Notes under the pieces: model-generated
What the model saw: only the letters and a program-made list of their open reading frames with translations
Databases searched by the model: none
What the model was told of the DNA's origin: nothing
Program-made: the position numbers and the translations under genes
Shown: positions 26,167 through 33,519 of the stretch, in pieces
Position numbering within the stretch: position 1 is the stretch's first letter
How the letters are laid out: the number at the start of each line of letters is the position of its first letter
Origin: Beijerinckia mobilis
Lineage (GTDB): Bacteria; Pseudomonadota; Alphaproteobacteria; Rhizobiales; Beijerinckiaceae
Reading direction: 5' to 3'
Assembly (NCBI RefSeq): GCF_000745425.1
Contig: NZ_JQJH01000002.1
Coordinates: 1-64,000, forward strand
Length of the DNA: 64,000 nt

Positions 26167-26259
26167 ATGGAAACAATCTTTCACAGTAACGGGGGGATTG
26201 TCATCGCTGTGATACGGCCTTGTCATGGAAACGGCTTAACAGTCCTGCGCGCCGGGTGA
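26167..26259 (+). CDS. Possible 30-residue leader or small protein upstream of phospholipase C
   Basis: An ATG at 26167 is preceded by AAGGAGG (26156-26162), the best Shine-Dalgarno in this long gap. It opens a short frame reading METIFHSNGGIVIAVIRPCH and on to a TGA at 26257-26259. It lies 88 bases before phospholipase C. It might be a small protein, a leader peptide or a chance match; only the ribosome site supports it. Confidence 0.3.
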   Translation: METIFHSNGGIVIAVIRPCHGNGLTVLRAG

Positions 26260-26347
26260 GGGAATCATTATCGCGTCATCCGATTCGCGAGAGGACCCGC
26301 CCGCGTGGCCAGCAATCAATCCATAACGAAATAACAGGACCGTTTCC

Positions 26348-28480
26348 GTGAATCATCCCTCCCGCCGCGATTTCGTACGGCTTGCAGCCGGTACCGGCGC
26401 TGTCTCGTCGCTGCCCCTGAGCATCCAGAAAGCTCTCGCCATTCCTGCCTCGGTGAAGACCGGCACGATCAAGGATGTCAAACATATTGTCATCCTGATG
26501 CAGGAGAACCGCTCGTTCGATCATTATTTCGGAACGATGCGCGGCGTGCGCGGTTTCGGCGACCGCTTTCCCATCCCGCTCGAAAGCGGCAAGCCGGTCT
26601 GGTTCGAATCCGATGGAACGCGCGAGATCACGCCCTATCATTTCGATCAGGATACGATGAATGCGGCGCTGATACCGAGCACGCCGCATGCCTATTCCAA
26701 CATGCAGGCGGCCTGGAACCAGGGAAAGTTCGGCTTCTGGCCTCTTTATAAAGAACAATATTCAATGGGTTATTATACCCGCAAGGAGATCCCGTTCCAG
26801 TTCGCGCTCGCCGAAGCCTTCACCCTCTGCGATGCCTATCATTGCTCGGTCACGACGGGCACGGATCCCAACCGCATCGCTTTCTGGTCCGGCTCGAATT
26901 TCAATCCCGATCTGCGGGCGCAGGGTATCAATAGCACCGATACCGATGGCGAACCCAACAATCTGCGCTGCTGGATCAAGGGCCAGTGGCCGACACCGGG
27001 CTATACTTATGCGGGCTCGGCGTTCAAATGGCCGACCATTCCCGACGTTCTCGACAAGGCCGGCGTCAACTGGCGCATCTACCAGGATCCCAACAACAAT
27101 TGGACCGGGGCGATGAACGGATGCCTCGCCTTCGAGAGCTTCCGCACGGCGCAGCCGGGCTCGTCGATCTACAAGAACGGCATGTCCTTGTGGACGCTCG
27201 ATGATCTCGCGAAGGACGTGCAGAATGGCACGCTGCCGGCGGTTTCCTGGGTGCTGCCGACGCAGCTTGCCTCGGAACATCCAGGCGGCCCGTCGAGCCC
27301 GGCGCATGGCGGCGATTTCACCCAGCAGGTGCTGGAAGCCCTGACCTCCAATCCCGCCGTCTGGAGCCAGACCGTCTTTTTCCTGACCTTCGACGAAAAC
27401 GACGGCCTGTTCGATCACATCCCCGCCCCTGCGGTTCCTTCCTACAATGACGACGGCACTCTGGCCGGCAAGGCGACGCTTGATCTCGCTGGCATGTATT
27501 TCAACGACGCAAAGCGGAGTTATCTCGATTCCCGCGACACGATCAGCGGCAATATTCGGCCGTGGGGTCCTGGTCCGCGTGTGCCGATGTATGTGGTCTC
27601 GCCGTGGAGCCGGGGCGGCTGGGTGAATTCACAGGTCTTCTGTCATACGTCGGTCGGGCAGTTTCTCGAAAAACGGTTCGGAATCGAAATTCCCGCCATC
27701 AGCCCCTGGCATCGGGCGGTTGCGGGCGATCTGACCTCGGCCTTCGATTTTGCTCATCCCAATGACGCGGCCTTCCCGGCTCTGCCCGACATGAGCAATT
27801 GGGCGGAGATCGAGGCGCATTCGAAGACGCTGCCGATTGCCGCCGCACCAACGTCACCGCAGCCGCTTTATCAGGAAAGTGGCTGGCGCTATTCGCGCGC
27901 TCTGCCCTATCATTTACATGTTCATGGTCATATCGACCCGCGCGGCAAGCTGCATCTCGAATTCGAGAATACGGGCAAGCAGGGTGCCGTGTTCCATGTT
28001 TACGACAAACTGCATCTCGATCGTATTCCGCGCCGCTACACGGTGGAAGCCGGCAAGAGCCTTTCCGACGATTTCTGGAATGTCCTCGATACGGATCACG
28101 GCTCTTACGATCTGTGGGTCTACGGACCCAATGGTTTCGTGCGGACCTTCAAGGGCAAGGCACCGGCGCTCGGCGAGAAGCCGGAACCGGCGGTGTCGCT
28201 GAACCTCGATATTCCCGGCATCGGATTGCGGTTCCGGCTCGGACGCGATGGATTTTTCGGTGGTGCCGTTACCATCGTCGACAATCTCCGCTCCGGCGCC
28301 CAACGCCCGCTCAAATTGCCGGTTTCCGGTGTCGTCGATGAATTCATTTCCCTGGCGCAATCAGCGAACTGGTATGATTTCACCATTGTCGGGGAGAATG
28401 GTTTCGAGCGGCGTTTCGCCGGCCGTCTGGAAACCGGCCACGATAGCATCAGTGATCCCTTGATGGGAACCTCTGCCTGA
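26348..28480 (+). CDS. plcN: Tat-exported phospholipase C (acid phosphatase/PLC family)
   Basis: The 710-residue product begins MNHPSRRDFVRLAAGTGAVSSL. The twin-arginine motif RRDFVRL plus a hydrophobic stretch indicates folded export. The catalytic domain has the family motif MQENRSFDHYFGTMRGVRGF, then TGTDPNRIAFWSG, FLTFDENDGLFDHIP and VPMYVVSPWSRGGW. The C-terminal third carries the two beta-rich DUF756 repeats typical of Pseudomonas non-haemolytic PLC. It would hydrolyse phosphatidylcholine-type lipids in the periplasm or outside, possibly for phosphate or choline. Nearby olsB/olsA, at about 40-42 kb, suggest membrane-lipid remodelling in the same genome. The symbol is by family resemblance. 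Confidence 0.9.
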   Translation: MNHPSRRDFVRLAAGTGAVSSLPLSIQKALAIPASVKTGTIKDVKHIVILMQENRSFDHYFGTMRGVRGFGDRFPIPLESGKPVWFESDGTREITPYHFDQDTMNAALIPSTPHAYSNMQAAWNQGKFGFWPLYKEQYSMGYYTRKEIPFQFALAEAFTLCDAYHCSVTTGTDPNRIAFWSGSNFNPDLRAQGINSTDTDGEPNNLRCWIKGQWPTPGYTYAGSAFKWPTIPDVLDKAGVNWRIYQDPNNNWTGAMNGCLAFESFRTAQPGSSIYKNGMSLWTLDDLAKDVQNGTLPAVSWVLPTQLASEHPGGPSSPAHGGDFTQQVLEALTSNPAVWSQTVFFLTFDENDGLFDHIPAPAVPSYNDDGTLAGKATLDLAGMYFNDAKRSYLDSRDTISGNIRPWGPGPRVPMYVVSPWSRGGWVNSQVFCHTSVGQFLEKRFGIEIPAISPWHRAVAGDLTSAFDFAHPNDAAFPALPDMSNWAEIEAHSKTLPIAAAPTSPQPLYQESGWRYSRALPYHLHVHGHIDPRGKLHLEFENTGKQGAVFHVYDKLHLDRIPRRYTVEAGKSLSDDFWNVLDTDHGSYDLWVYGPNGFVRTFKGKAPALGEKPEPAVSLNLDIPGIGLRFRLGRDGFFGGAVTIVDNLRSGAQRPLKLPVSGVVDEFISLAQSANWYDFTIVGENGFERRFAGRLETGHDSISDPLMGTSA

Positions 28481-28488
28481 AACAGAGA

Positions 28489-28515
28489 GGGCGGAGCGTC
28501 TGTGACGCTCCGCCC
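28489..28515 (+). terminator. Strong hairpin after phospholipase C
   Basis: GGGCGGAGCGTC (28489-28500) pairs perfectly with GACGCTCCGCCC (28504-28515) around the loop TGT, 8 bases past the stop codon. Only a C/T-mixed tail follows (CTCCTCATT), so termination may be imperfect. The stem is 12 bp and very GC-rich. Confidence 0.65.
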
Positions 28516-28605
28516 CTCCTCATTCCCAAGCCTTACGTATTAGCCGTCGCCTGATGCCGCTTTATCGTCATGCTCCAGGCCGGATCTCCTACCGTCTGTA
28601 TGTGT

Positions 28606-29127
28606 TTATGCTTGCGGCGCTGCGGGTGACGCGGATGCTGTATGCGCGCTGGCAAGAGCGTTGCGCAAAGCGGTTTCCTTGGTTTCGTCGAGTGAGGTCT
28701 GCAGCACGACGCCGCCGAAATCCTTGATCTGCTCGACCACTTTATCCGGCGTCATTTGCTGGATCAGCACGAACAAAGCCGCGCTGCCGGGCTGGATGCT
28801 TTCGGCAAGTTCCTTCATGAAATTATCATTGATGCCGAAATCGGTCAGCGCGCCGCCAAGCGCACCGCCCGCCGCGCCCAGGGCGGCGCCGAGAAGCGGA
28901 TTGAGAAACAGAACACCGACGAGAAGCCCCCAGAAACTGCCGGAAACGGCGCCGGCGGCCGTCGTATTGATTGTCTGGTGCAGTTTGATCTCGCCGTCAG
29001 GAGATTTGGTGGCGATGACCGCATCGGCGAGCTGGATGATATATTGCTGCTGCAGTTCGAACAGGCGCTTGCGCACTTCTTCGGCTTTTTCCTCGGTCGG
29101 ATAGACAATGACGACAAGATCGGACAT
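28606..29127 (-). CDS. DUF1269-domain protein with glycine-rich membrane segment
   Basis: The 173-residue product begins MSDLVVIVYPTEEKAEEVRKRL and fits the DUF1269 family. A soluble alpha/beta N-terminus (DAVIATKSPDGEIKLHQ) precedes a glycine/alanine-rich hydrophobic stretch (GAVSGSFWGLLVGVLFL, then LGAALGAAGGALGGAL). A C-terminal soluble part contains LFVLIQQMTPDKVVEQI. Function is not established; members are often stress-linked membrane-associated proteins. It diverges from the second AI-2E permease. Confidence 0.82.
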   Translation of the reverse strand: MSDLVVIVYPTEEKAEEVRKRLFELQQQYIIQLADAVIATKSPDGEIKLHQTINTTAAGAVSGSFWGLLVGVLFLNPLLGAALGAAGGALGGALTDFGINDNFMKELAESIQPGSAALFVLIQQMTPDKVVEQIKDFGGVVLQTSLDETKETALRNALASAHTASASPAAPQA

Positions 29128-29260
29128 TGGAAATCTTTCCTTTTGCTGAGATGCCGAATCGGCGCGTCAGCATGCGGCGGCGATGATGCTTTTTCAAGCC
29201 GTCTTCTGGTTCAATCCTTTTGCGGAAAATCTGTTCCGCCAACAAACGGCGATGGGATCC

Positions 29261-30358
29261 ATGAACGACCGTGTCCTCCGTTTCGCATGCATCCTCCTCA
29301 GCCTGTTTATGGTGACGGCTGCGCTGTCTTTCGCCGCTGTCGTGTTCGGACCCATGGCTTTCGCCCTTCTGATCATGGCGATCGTCTGGCCGCTCGATGC
29401 CGCGCTCAGAAAGATCCTGCCGCGAGGCCTAGCGCTCATCATCACGCTGCTCTTCACCTTCGTGGCCGTCATCACTTTTTCGTCGCTCATCACCTGGAGC
29501 GGCGGCCAGATCACCCATTGGCTCATCCAGAACCAGGGCCATTTCCAGGACCTTTATGTGCAGGGAGCGTCATGGCTCGAAGGCCATGATATTTTCGCCG
29601 CCGCCAATGCCGCCGAAACCTTTAATGTCGTCTGGCTGATCCGCGTGTTTCAGACGCTCGTCCAGCGCCTGAACAGCCTGCTCGGTTTCACCTTGCTCGT
29701 CTTCATCTTCATGACGATGGGCCTTCTCGAAGCCGATGCGTTGCGCAGCAATCTGCTGGCGCTCGATGGCACCGGAACCGCCGCTGGATCGTCCATCGGG
29801 GCAGGCGCTGGCTCCGGTAATGGCGCGCGCCTCGTCGCGGCCTTTCGCGCCATAGGCGGCAAATGGCGCCGCTACATGCTCATGCGCACTCTGGCGAGCC
29901 TGCTGACGGGAGTTCTGATCTGGGGTGTGACGCTGGCCGTCGGAATGGAACTCGCCAGCGCCTTCGGCGCGATGTCCTTCGCCCTTAATTACATTCCCTT
30001 CATTGGTCCCCTGGTGGCGACGGCACTGCCGAGTCTGTTTGCGCTCGCCCAGACCGGTTCCTTCGAGACCGCGTTTCTGGTGCTCTGCGTCATCACGATG
30101 ATCCAGTTCATCATCGGCAGCTATCTCGAACCGCTCTTCACCGGCAAGGCGCTCGCGATTTCTCCCTTTCTCGTCGTCTTCACGGTGTTTTTCTGGAGTT
30201 TGCTGTGGGGATTGCCCGGAATGGTCATCGGCGTGCCGATCCTCATCGCCTGCCTGACGATCTGTGATCATTTTCCGCAAAGCCGCTGGATCGCGACCCT
30301 GCTTTCCGGGCGTGAGAGCGCCACTGTTTCCGCAGCCGATGATGTTCTCGAGCCGTGA
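29261..30358 (+). CDS. AI-2E family transporter (second copy)
   Basis: The 365-residue integral membrane protein of the AI-2E (PF01594) family has an N-terminal helix pair (FACILLSLFMVTAALSFAA, MAFALLIMAIVWPLDAALRK), a central soluble loop, and the conserved AFGAMSFALNYIPFIGPLVATALPSLF. ITMIQFIIGSYLEPLFTGKALAISPFLVV follows. The start is unclear: ATG codons at 29183, 29252 and 29261 are in frame. I prefer 29261 because it has GGGAT upstream and gives the usual family length. Sequence around the motifs differs from the 24321-25415 protein, so this is not a recent duplication. Confidence 0.85.
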   Translation: MNDRVLRFACILLSLFMVTAALSFAAVVFGPMAFALLIMAIVWPLDAALRKILPRGLALIITLLFTFVAVITFSSLITWSGGQITHWLIQNQGHFQDLYVQGASWLEGHDIFAAANAAETFNVVWLIRVFQTLVQRLNSLLGFTLLVFIFMTMGLLEADALRSNLLALDGTGTAAGSSIGAGAGSGNGARLVAAFRAIGGKWRRYMLMRTLASLLTGVLIWGVTLAVGMELASAFGAMSFALNYIPFIGPLVATALPSLFALAQTGSFETAFLVLCVITMIQFIIGSYLEPLFTGKALAISPFLVVFTVFFWSLLWGLPGMVIGVPILIACLTICDHFPQSRWIATLLSGRESATVSAADDVLEP

Positions 30359-30663
30359 TCGCTGATCCCGATACCGGCAAGCCCTTATGGCGTTGCCGGT
30401 TTGTGTGAAGTTGCGGGACGATTCACCTTCGAAGAAGACGGGGCGGAATCATTCGAAAGCACGGTTGGGGCGGATCTCTCGGGATGAGCCGCGCGCGGAT
30501 AGGGCGCCAAGAATACATAAGTATAGATATGTATTATTTGAATAAAATATAAATACATATCTATATATTTTCAAGAAATAATGAATAACTTTTTGCGATA
30601 GAGAAGATCATCGCGGCATTTTCATGACGCCCGCATGGAAATCCATTTTTGAGGTCTTCCATC
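30359..30663. promoter_or_regulatory. Upstream region of the chemotaxis locus with a 14-bp AT-rich inverted repeat
   Basis: The region ends in a strongly AT-rich block. TATAGATATGTATT (30522-30535) and its exact complement AATACATATCTATA (30552-30565) form a 14-bp inverted repeat with a 16-base AT-rich spacer. It lies about 100 bases before the chemoreceptor GTG start. It may be an operator or promoter element of the che locus; the AT-rich composition contrasts with the GC-rich flanks. Confidence 0.55.
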
Positions 30664-32697
30664 GTGTTTAAGAAATTTTCAATTGCGCAGAAATTTCTGC
30701 TCGGCTTTGGCTGTGTGCTCTTGTCGTGCTTTCTCGTCGGCAGCGTCCTGCTTGTCGCCTTGAGCCAGGTCGAACAGACGGCGCGGCTCAATCACCGTCT
30801 GTCCGAGGTGGTCACCGCCATTGATCGGGCCGGCAGCGCCATCTTCAATCAATCGACGGCCGCGCGCGGTTATCTCCTGACCCGGCGGGATGATGCGCTG
30901 GGCTTCTATCAGGAAGGGGCGCGCAGTTTTGCGGCCATGATGGTGAAGGCCTCCGAAGACAGCAAGGATTTGCCAGTCGTCCATCAGATGGTCCTTCAAT
31001 TGGATGCTGCCGGCCGGTCCTGGCAGGAGGGGGTTGGCGATCCCGAAATAGCGTTGGGCGGCGATCAGGCGACCTATGCCAAGGCTGTCGCTCTCGTTAA
31101 CGAGCGGCATAGTCTCGACCTCGCGGCAAATTTCCGGACGAGCCTCGCCAAGGTGCGGCAAGTGATCGATGCGGAGGCGGAAAAGGCCGAAACGGCGCAG
31201 GAGCACACGATCACTTTGTTCCGCACCACGCTGATTGCTGGTGGTGTCCTCGGCGTCGTGCTCTCCCTTTTGATCGGCAACGCTTTGGCGCGCATCATCA
31301 CGGGACCTATGAGTGCCCTGACGCAGACCATGCGGCGTCTCGCCAATGGAGAATGCAATCTGCAGGTTCCGGCCCTCGATCGCCATGACGAACTGGGCAG
31401 CATGGCCGAAGCGGTGGAAGTCTTCAAGAAAGGTCTTATCGACAACGAGCGCCTGGCGGCTGAGGCGAAAGCGGCGCAGGACCGCATCGAGGCGGAGCGC
31501 CGGCATTCCGCTGTCATAGAGGAAGAGACGAAACAGGAACGGCAACAGGCAATTGTCGCCCTGGGGCATGGTCTGAAACAGCTTGCCGTTGGCAATCTAT
31601 TGATGCGGATTGACGAGCCTTTTTCTTCCGCCGCCGATATCCTGCGCCAGGATTTCAATCAATCCGTCGAGACCCTCCATGGAGCGCTGGCGACGGTGCG
31701 GGCGAAGGGCGAGGGCATGAGCGCCGGGACCCGGGAGATCGCGCGCGCGGCAGATGATCTGTCGCGCCGCACGGAGCAGCAGGCGGCCAGTCTTGAAGAG
31801 ACGGCGGCGGCGCTCGATGAAATCACCGCGACGGTCAAGAAAACGGCCGAAGGGGCGAGCCATGCAAGCCAGGTGGTCGCGACCGCGAAGGCCGATGCCG
31901 ACAAGAGCGGTGTGATCGTTTCCGAAGCAATCAAAGCGATGGGCGGGATCGAGCAATCCTCGGCCCAGATCGGTCAGATCATCAGCGTGATCGATGAGAT
32001 CGCCTTCCAGACCAATCTTCTGGCGCTGAACGCTGGCGTTGAGGCCGCCCGGGCGGGAGAAGCCGGGCGCGGCTTTGCGGTTGTGGCCTCCGAGGTGCGG
32101 GCGCTGGCGCAGCGCTCGGCCGAGGCGGCGAAGGAAATCAAGACATTGATCCAGGCCTCGAGCACCCAGGTCACGCAAGGGGTGGATCTGGTCGGCGATA
32201 CCGGCAAGGCCCTGTCGCGCATTGTCGCGCAGGTCAACGAGATTAACGAGATCGTGGCGCGGATCGCCGCCAGCGCCCGCGAGCAGGCGACCGGATTGCA
32301 CGAGATCAATACCGCCATCAATCAAATGGACCAGATGACACAGCAAAATGCCGCCATGGTGGAGCAGACCACCGCCGCGGCCCGTGCCCTCACCAGGGAA
32401 GGCGAGGAACTGGACGGTCTCATCTCCCGCTTCAGAATTGCTGGCGAGAAGCAGCAGGATCAGAACGCTGCTGCCTCGGGAGCAGCATTATCCTCCTCCG
32501 CCGCACATCCGGCGGCACGGCGACCCCAGCGTACACCTGCGGTCTCGGGAAAAGCGTCGAGGCCTTCCTCAGGAGCTCCTTCGCGGCCGTCAACGGGGGC
32601 TTCCCCGCTCCGCCAGCCAGTGTCGTCGAGCCATGGAGCGGCGGCTCTCAAGCTTGGGGAAAGCTCGCCGGACGATGAAGGCTGGGAGGAATTCTGA
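30664..32697 (+). CDS. Methyl-accepting chemotaxis protein with CHASE3 sensor and GWEEF tail
   Basis: The 677-residue receptor has an N-terminal helix ([29 protein letters not shown]) and a periplasmic CHASE3-like domain ([25 protein letters not shown]). A second membrane helix ([20 protein letters not shown]), HAMP regions, and the MCP signalling domain with the invariant tip [37 protein letters not shown] follow. The C-terminus, after a Ser/Pro-rich linker, ends DDEGWEEF. This resembles the NWETF-type pentapeptide that tethers CheR and CheB. I start at the GTG 30664 with GAGG 9 bases upstream. It heads the che gene cluster. Confidence 0.92.
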   Translation: MFKKFSIAQKFLLGFGCVLLSCFLVGSVLLVALSQVEQTARLNHRLSEVVTAIDRAGSAIFNQSTAARGYLLTRRDDALGFYQEGARSFAAMMVKASEDSKDLPVVHQMVLQLDAAGRSWQEGVGDPEIALGGDQATYAKAVALVNERHSLDLAANFRTSLAKVRQVIDAEAEKAETAQEHTITLFRTTLIAGGVLGVVLSLLIGNALARIITGPMSALTQTMRRLANGECNLQVPALDRHDELGSMAEAVEVFKKGLIDNERLAAEAKAAQDRIEAERRHSAVIEEETKQERQQAIVALGHGLKQLAVGNLLMRIDEPFSSAADILRQDFNQSVETLHGALATVRAKGEGMSAGTREIARAADDLSRRTEQQAASLEETAAALDEITATVKKTAEGASHASQVVATAKADADKSGVIVSEAIKAMGGIEQSSAQIGQIISVIDEIAFQTNLLALNAGVEAARAGEAGRGFAVVASEVRALAQRSAEAAKEIKTLIQASSTQVTQGVDLVGDTGKALSRIVAQVNEINEIVARIAASAREQATGLHEINTAINQMDQMTQQNAAMVEQTTAAARALTREGEELDGLISRFRIAGEKQQDQNAAASGAALSSSAAHPAARRPQRTPAVSGKASRPSSGAPSRPSTGASPLRQPVSSSHGAAALKLGESSPDDEGWEEF

Positions 32698-32775
32698 TGG
32701 CCGCCCCCGGAAAGGCTTCGCGCGGGCGCCACGCGCCTCCCGAATATCCAGGGTTCAGTCGAGGATCATGATCTG

Positions 32776-33141
32776 ATGAACACTTTGCCCGATTCCGCCG
32801 CCATCGCCACCGTGGCCCTGCCGGCGATTCTCGATCTGCGGGCGGCAACGCCGCTCGCCAATGCGCTCCTTGCTAGCCGGGGCCGGGAATTGATCATCGA
32901 CGCGGAGCAAGTCCAGCGGCTCGGCGGTCAATGCCTGCAGGTTCTGTTGTCGGCGGCGCTGACCTGGCGGGCCGATGACATTCCGCTTTCCATCTCCAAG
33001 CCCTCGCCGGACTTTCTGGAAGGGCTCGATCTCCTCGGTATTCGATCCGTCCATATGCTGGAAGCTTTGTCCAGCCATCCGGGCCTTAACGACCCGGAAC
33101 AGGATGGCACGGTCGTTCTCGATAAGGATTTATCCCGATGA
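32776..33141 (+). CDS. STAS-domain chemotaxis protein (in the position of rhizobial cheS)
   Basis: The 121-residue soluble protein has the STAS alpha/beta fold pattern: LPAILDLRAATPLANALLASRGRELIIDAEQVQRLGGQCLQVLLSAALTW, then DDIPLSISKPSPDFLEGLDLLGI. The usual phosphorylatable Ser/Thr after the central strand is missing (RLGGQ instead of DSSG-like), so it may act as a constitutive binding module. It lies between the receptor and cheY, exactly where rhizobial che operons carry cheS, whose product speeds the CheY1 phosphate sink through CheA. Orthology to CheS is inference. Its stop overlaps cheY by 4 bases. Confidence 0.75.
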   Translation: MNTLPDSAAIATVALPAILDLRAATPLANALLASRGRELIIDAEQVQRLGGQCLQVLLSAALTWRADDIPLSISKPSPDFLEGLDLLGIRSVHMLEALSSHPGLNDPEQDGTVVLDKDLSR

Positions 33142-33503
33142 CCAAGACCATACTCACCGTCGATGATTCCCGGACCATGCGCGATATGCTGCTGCTGACA
33201 TTGCGCGATGCCGGATACAGAGTGCTCCAGGCCGAAGATGGAGAGAAAGGCCTCGAAGTACTCAATCATGAATGCCCCGATGTCATCGTGACCGACATCA
33301 ACATGCCGCGCCTCGATGGTTTCGGCTTCATTCAGGGTGTCCGCGGCAACGATCGCCATCGCGCGATTCCGATTCTCGTTCTCACGACGGAAAGCGATGC
33401 GGAAAAAAAGGACCGGGCGCGCCGCGCCGGGGCCACCGGCTGGATCGTCAAACCCTTCGATCCGGTAAAACTCGTCGACGCGATCCGGCGCGTCGCTGCC
33501 TGA
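33138..33503 (+). CDS. cheY: Chemotaxis response regulator CheY (first)
   Basis: The 121-residue single receiver domain begins MTKTILTVDDSRTMRDML. It has the acidic pair D9/D10, phospho-acceptor D53 in VIVTDINMPRLDG, the switch threonine in LVLTTES and the invariant lysine in GWIVKPFDP. Phosphorylated by CheA, it would bind the flagellar switch or act as a phosphate sink. It overlaps the STAS gene by 4 bases and precedes cheA by 16 bases. A second CheY-like gene lies downstream (38873), matching the rhizobial two-CheY design. Confidence 0.94.
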   Translation: MTKTILTVDDSRTMRDMLLLTLRDAGYRVLQAEDGEKGLEVLNHECPDVIVTDINMPRLDGFGFIQGVRGNDRHRAIPILVLTTESDAEKKDRARRAGATGWIVKPFDPVKLVDAIRRVAA

Positions 33504-33519
33504 GGTCTTGGAGATCGAC

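Larger units (their letters stand above)
25416..26347. other. ~930-bp intergenic region between the AI-2E gene and phospholipase C
   Basis: No gene of normal length is supported. It contains a 23-bp perfect palindrome at 25538-25560 and a possible 30-codon frame with a strong ribosome site at 26167-26259, each listed separately. Base composition is lower in GC than the surrounding genes. No tRNA-like or CRISPR-like structure was seen. Confidence 0.45.
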
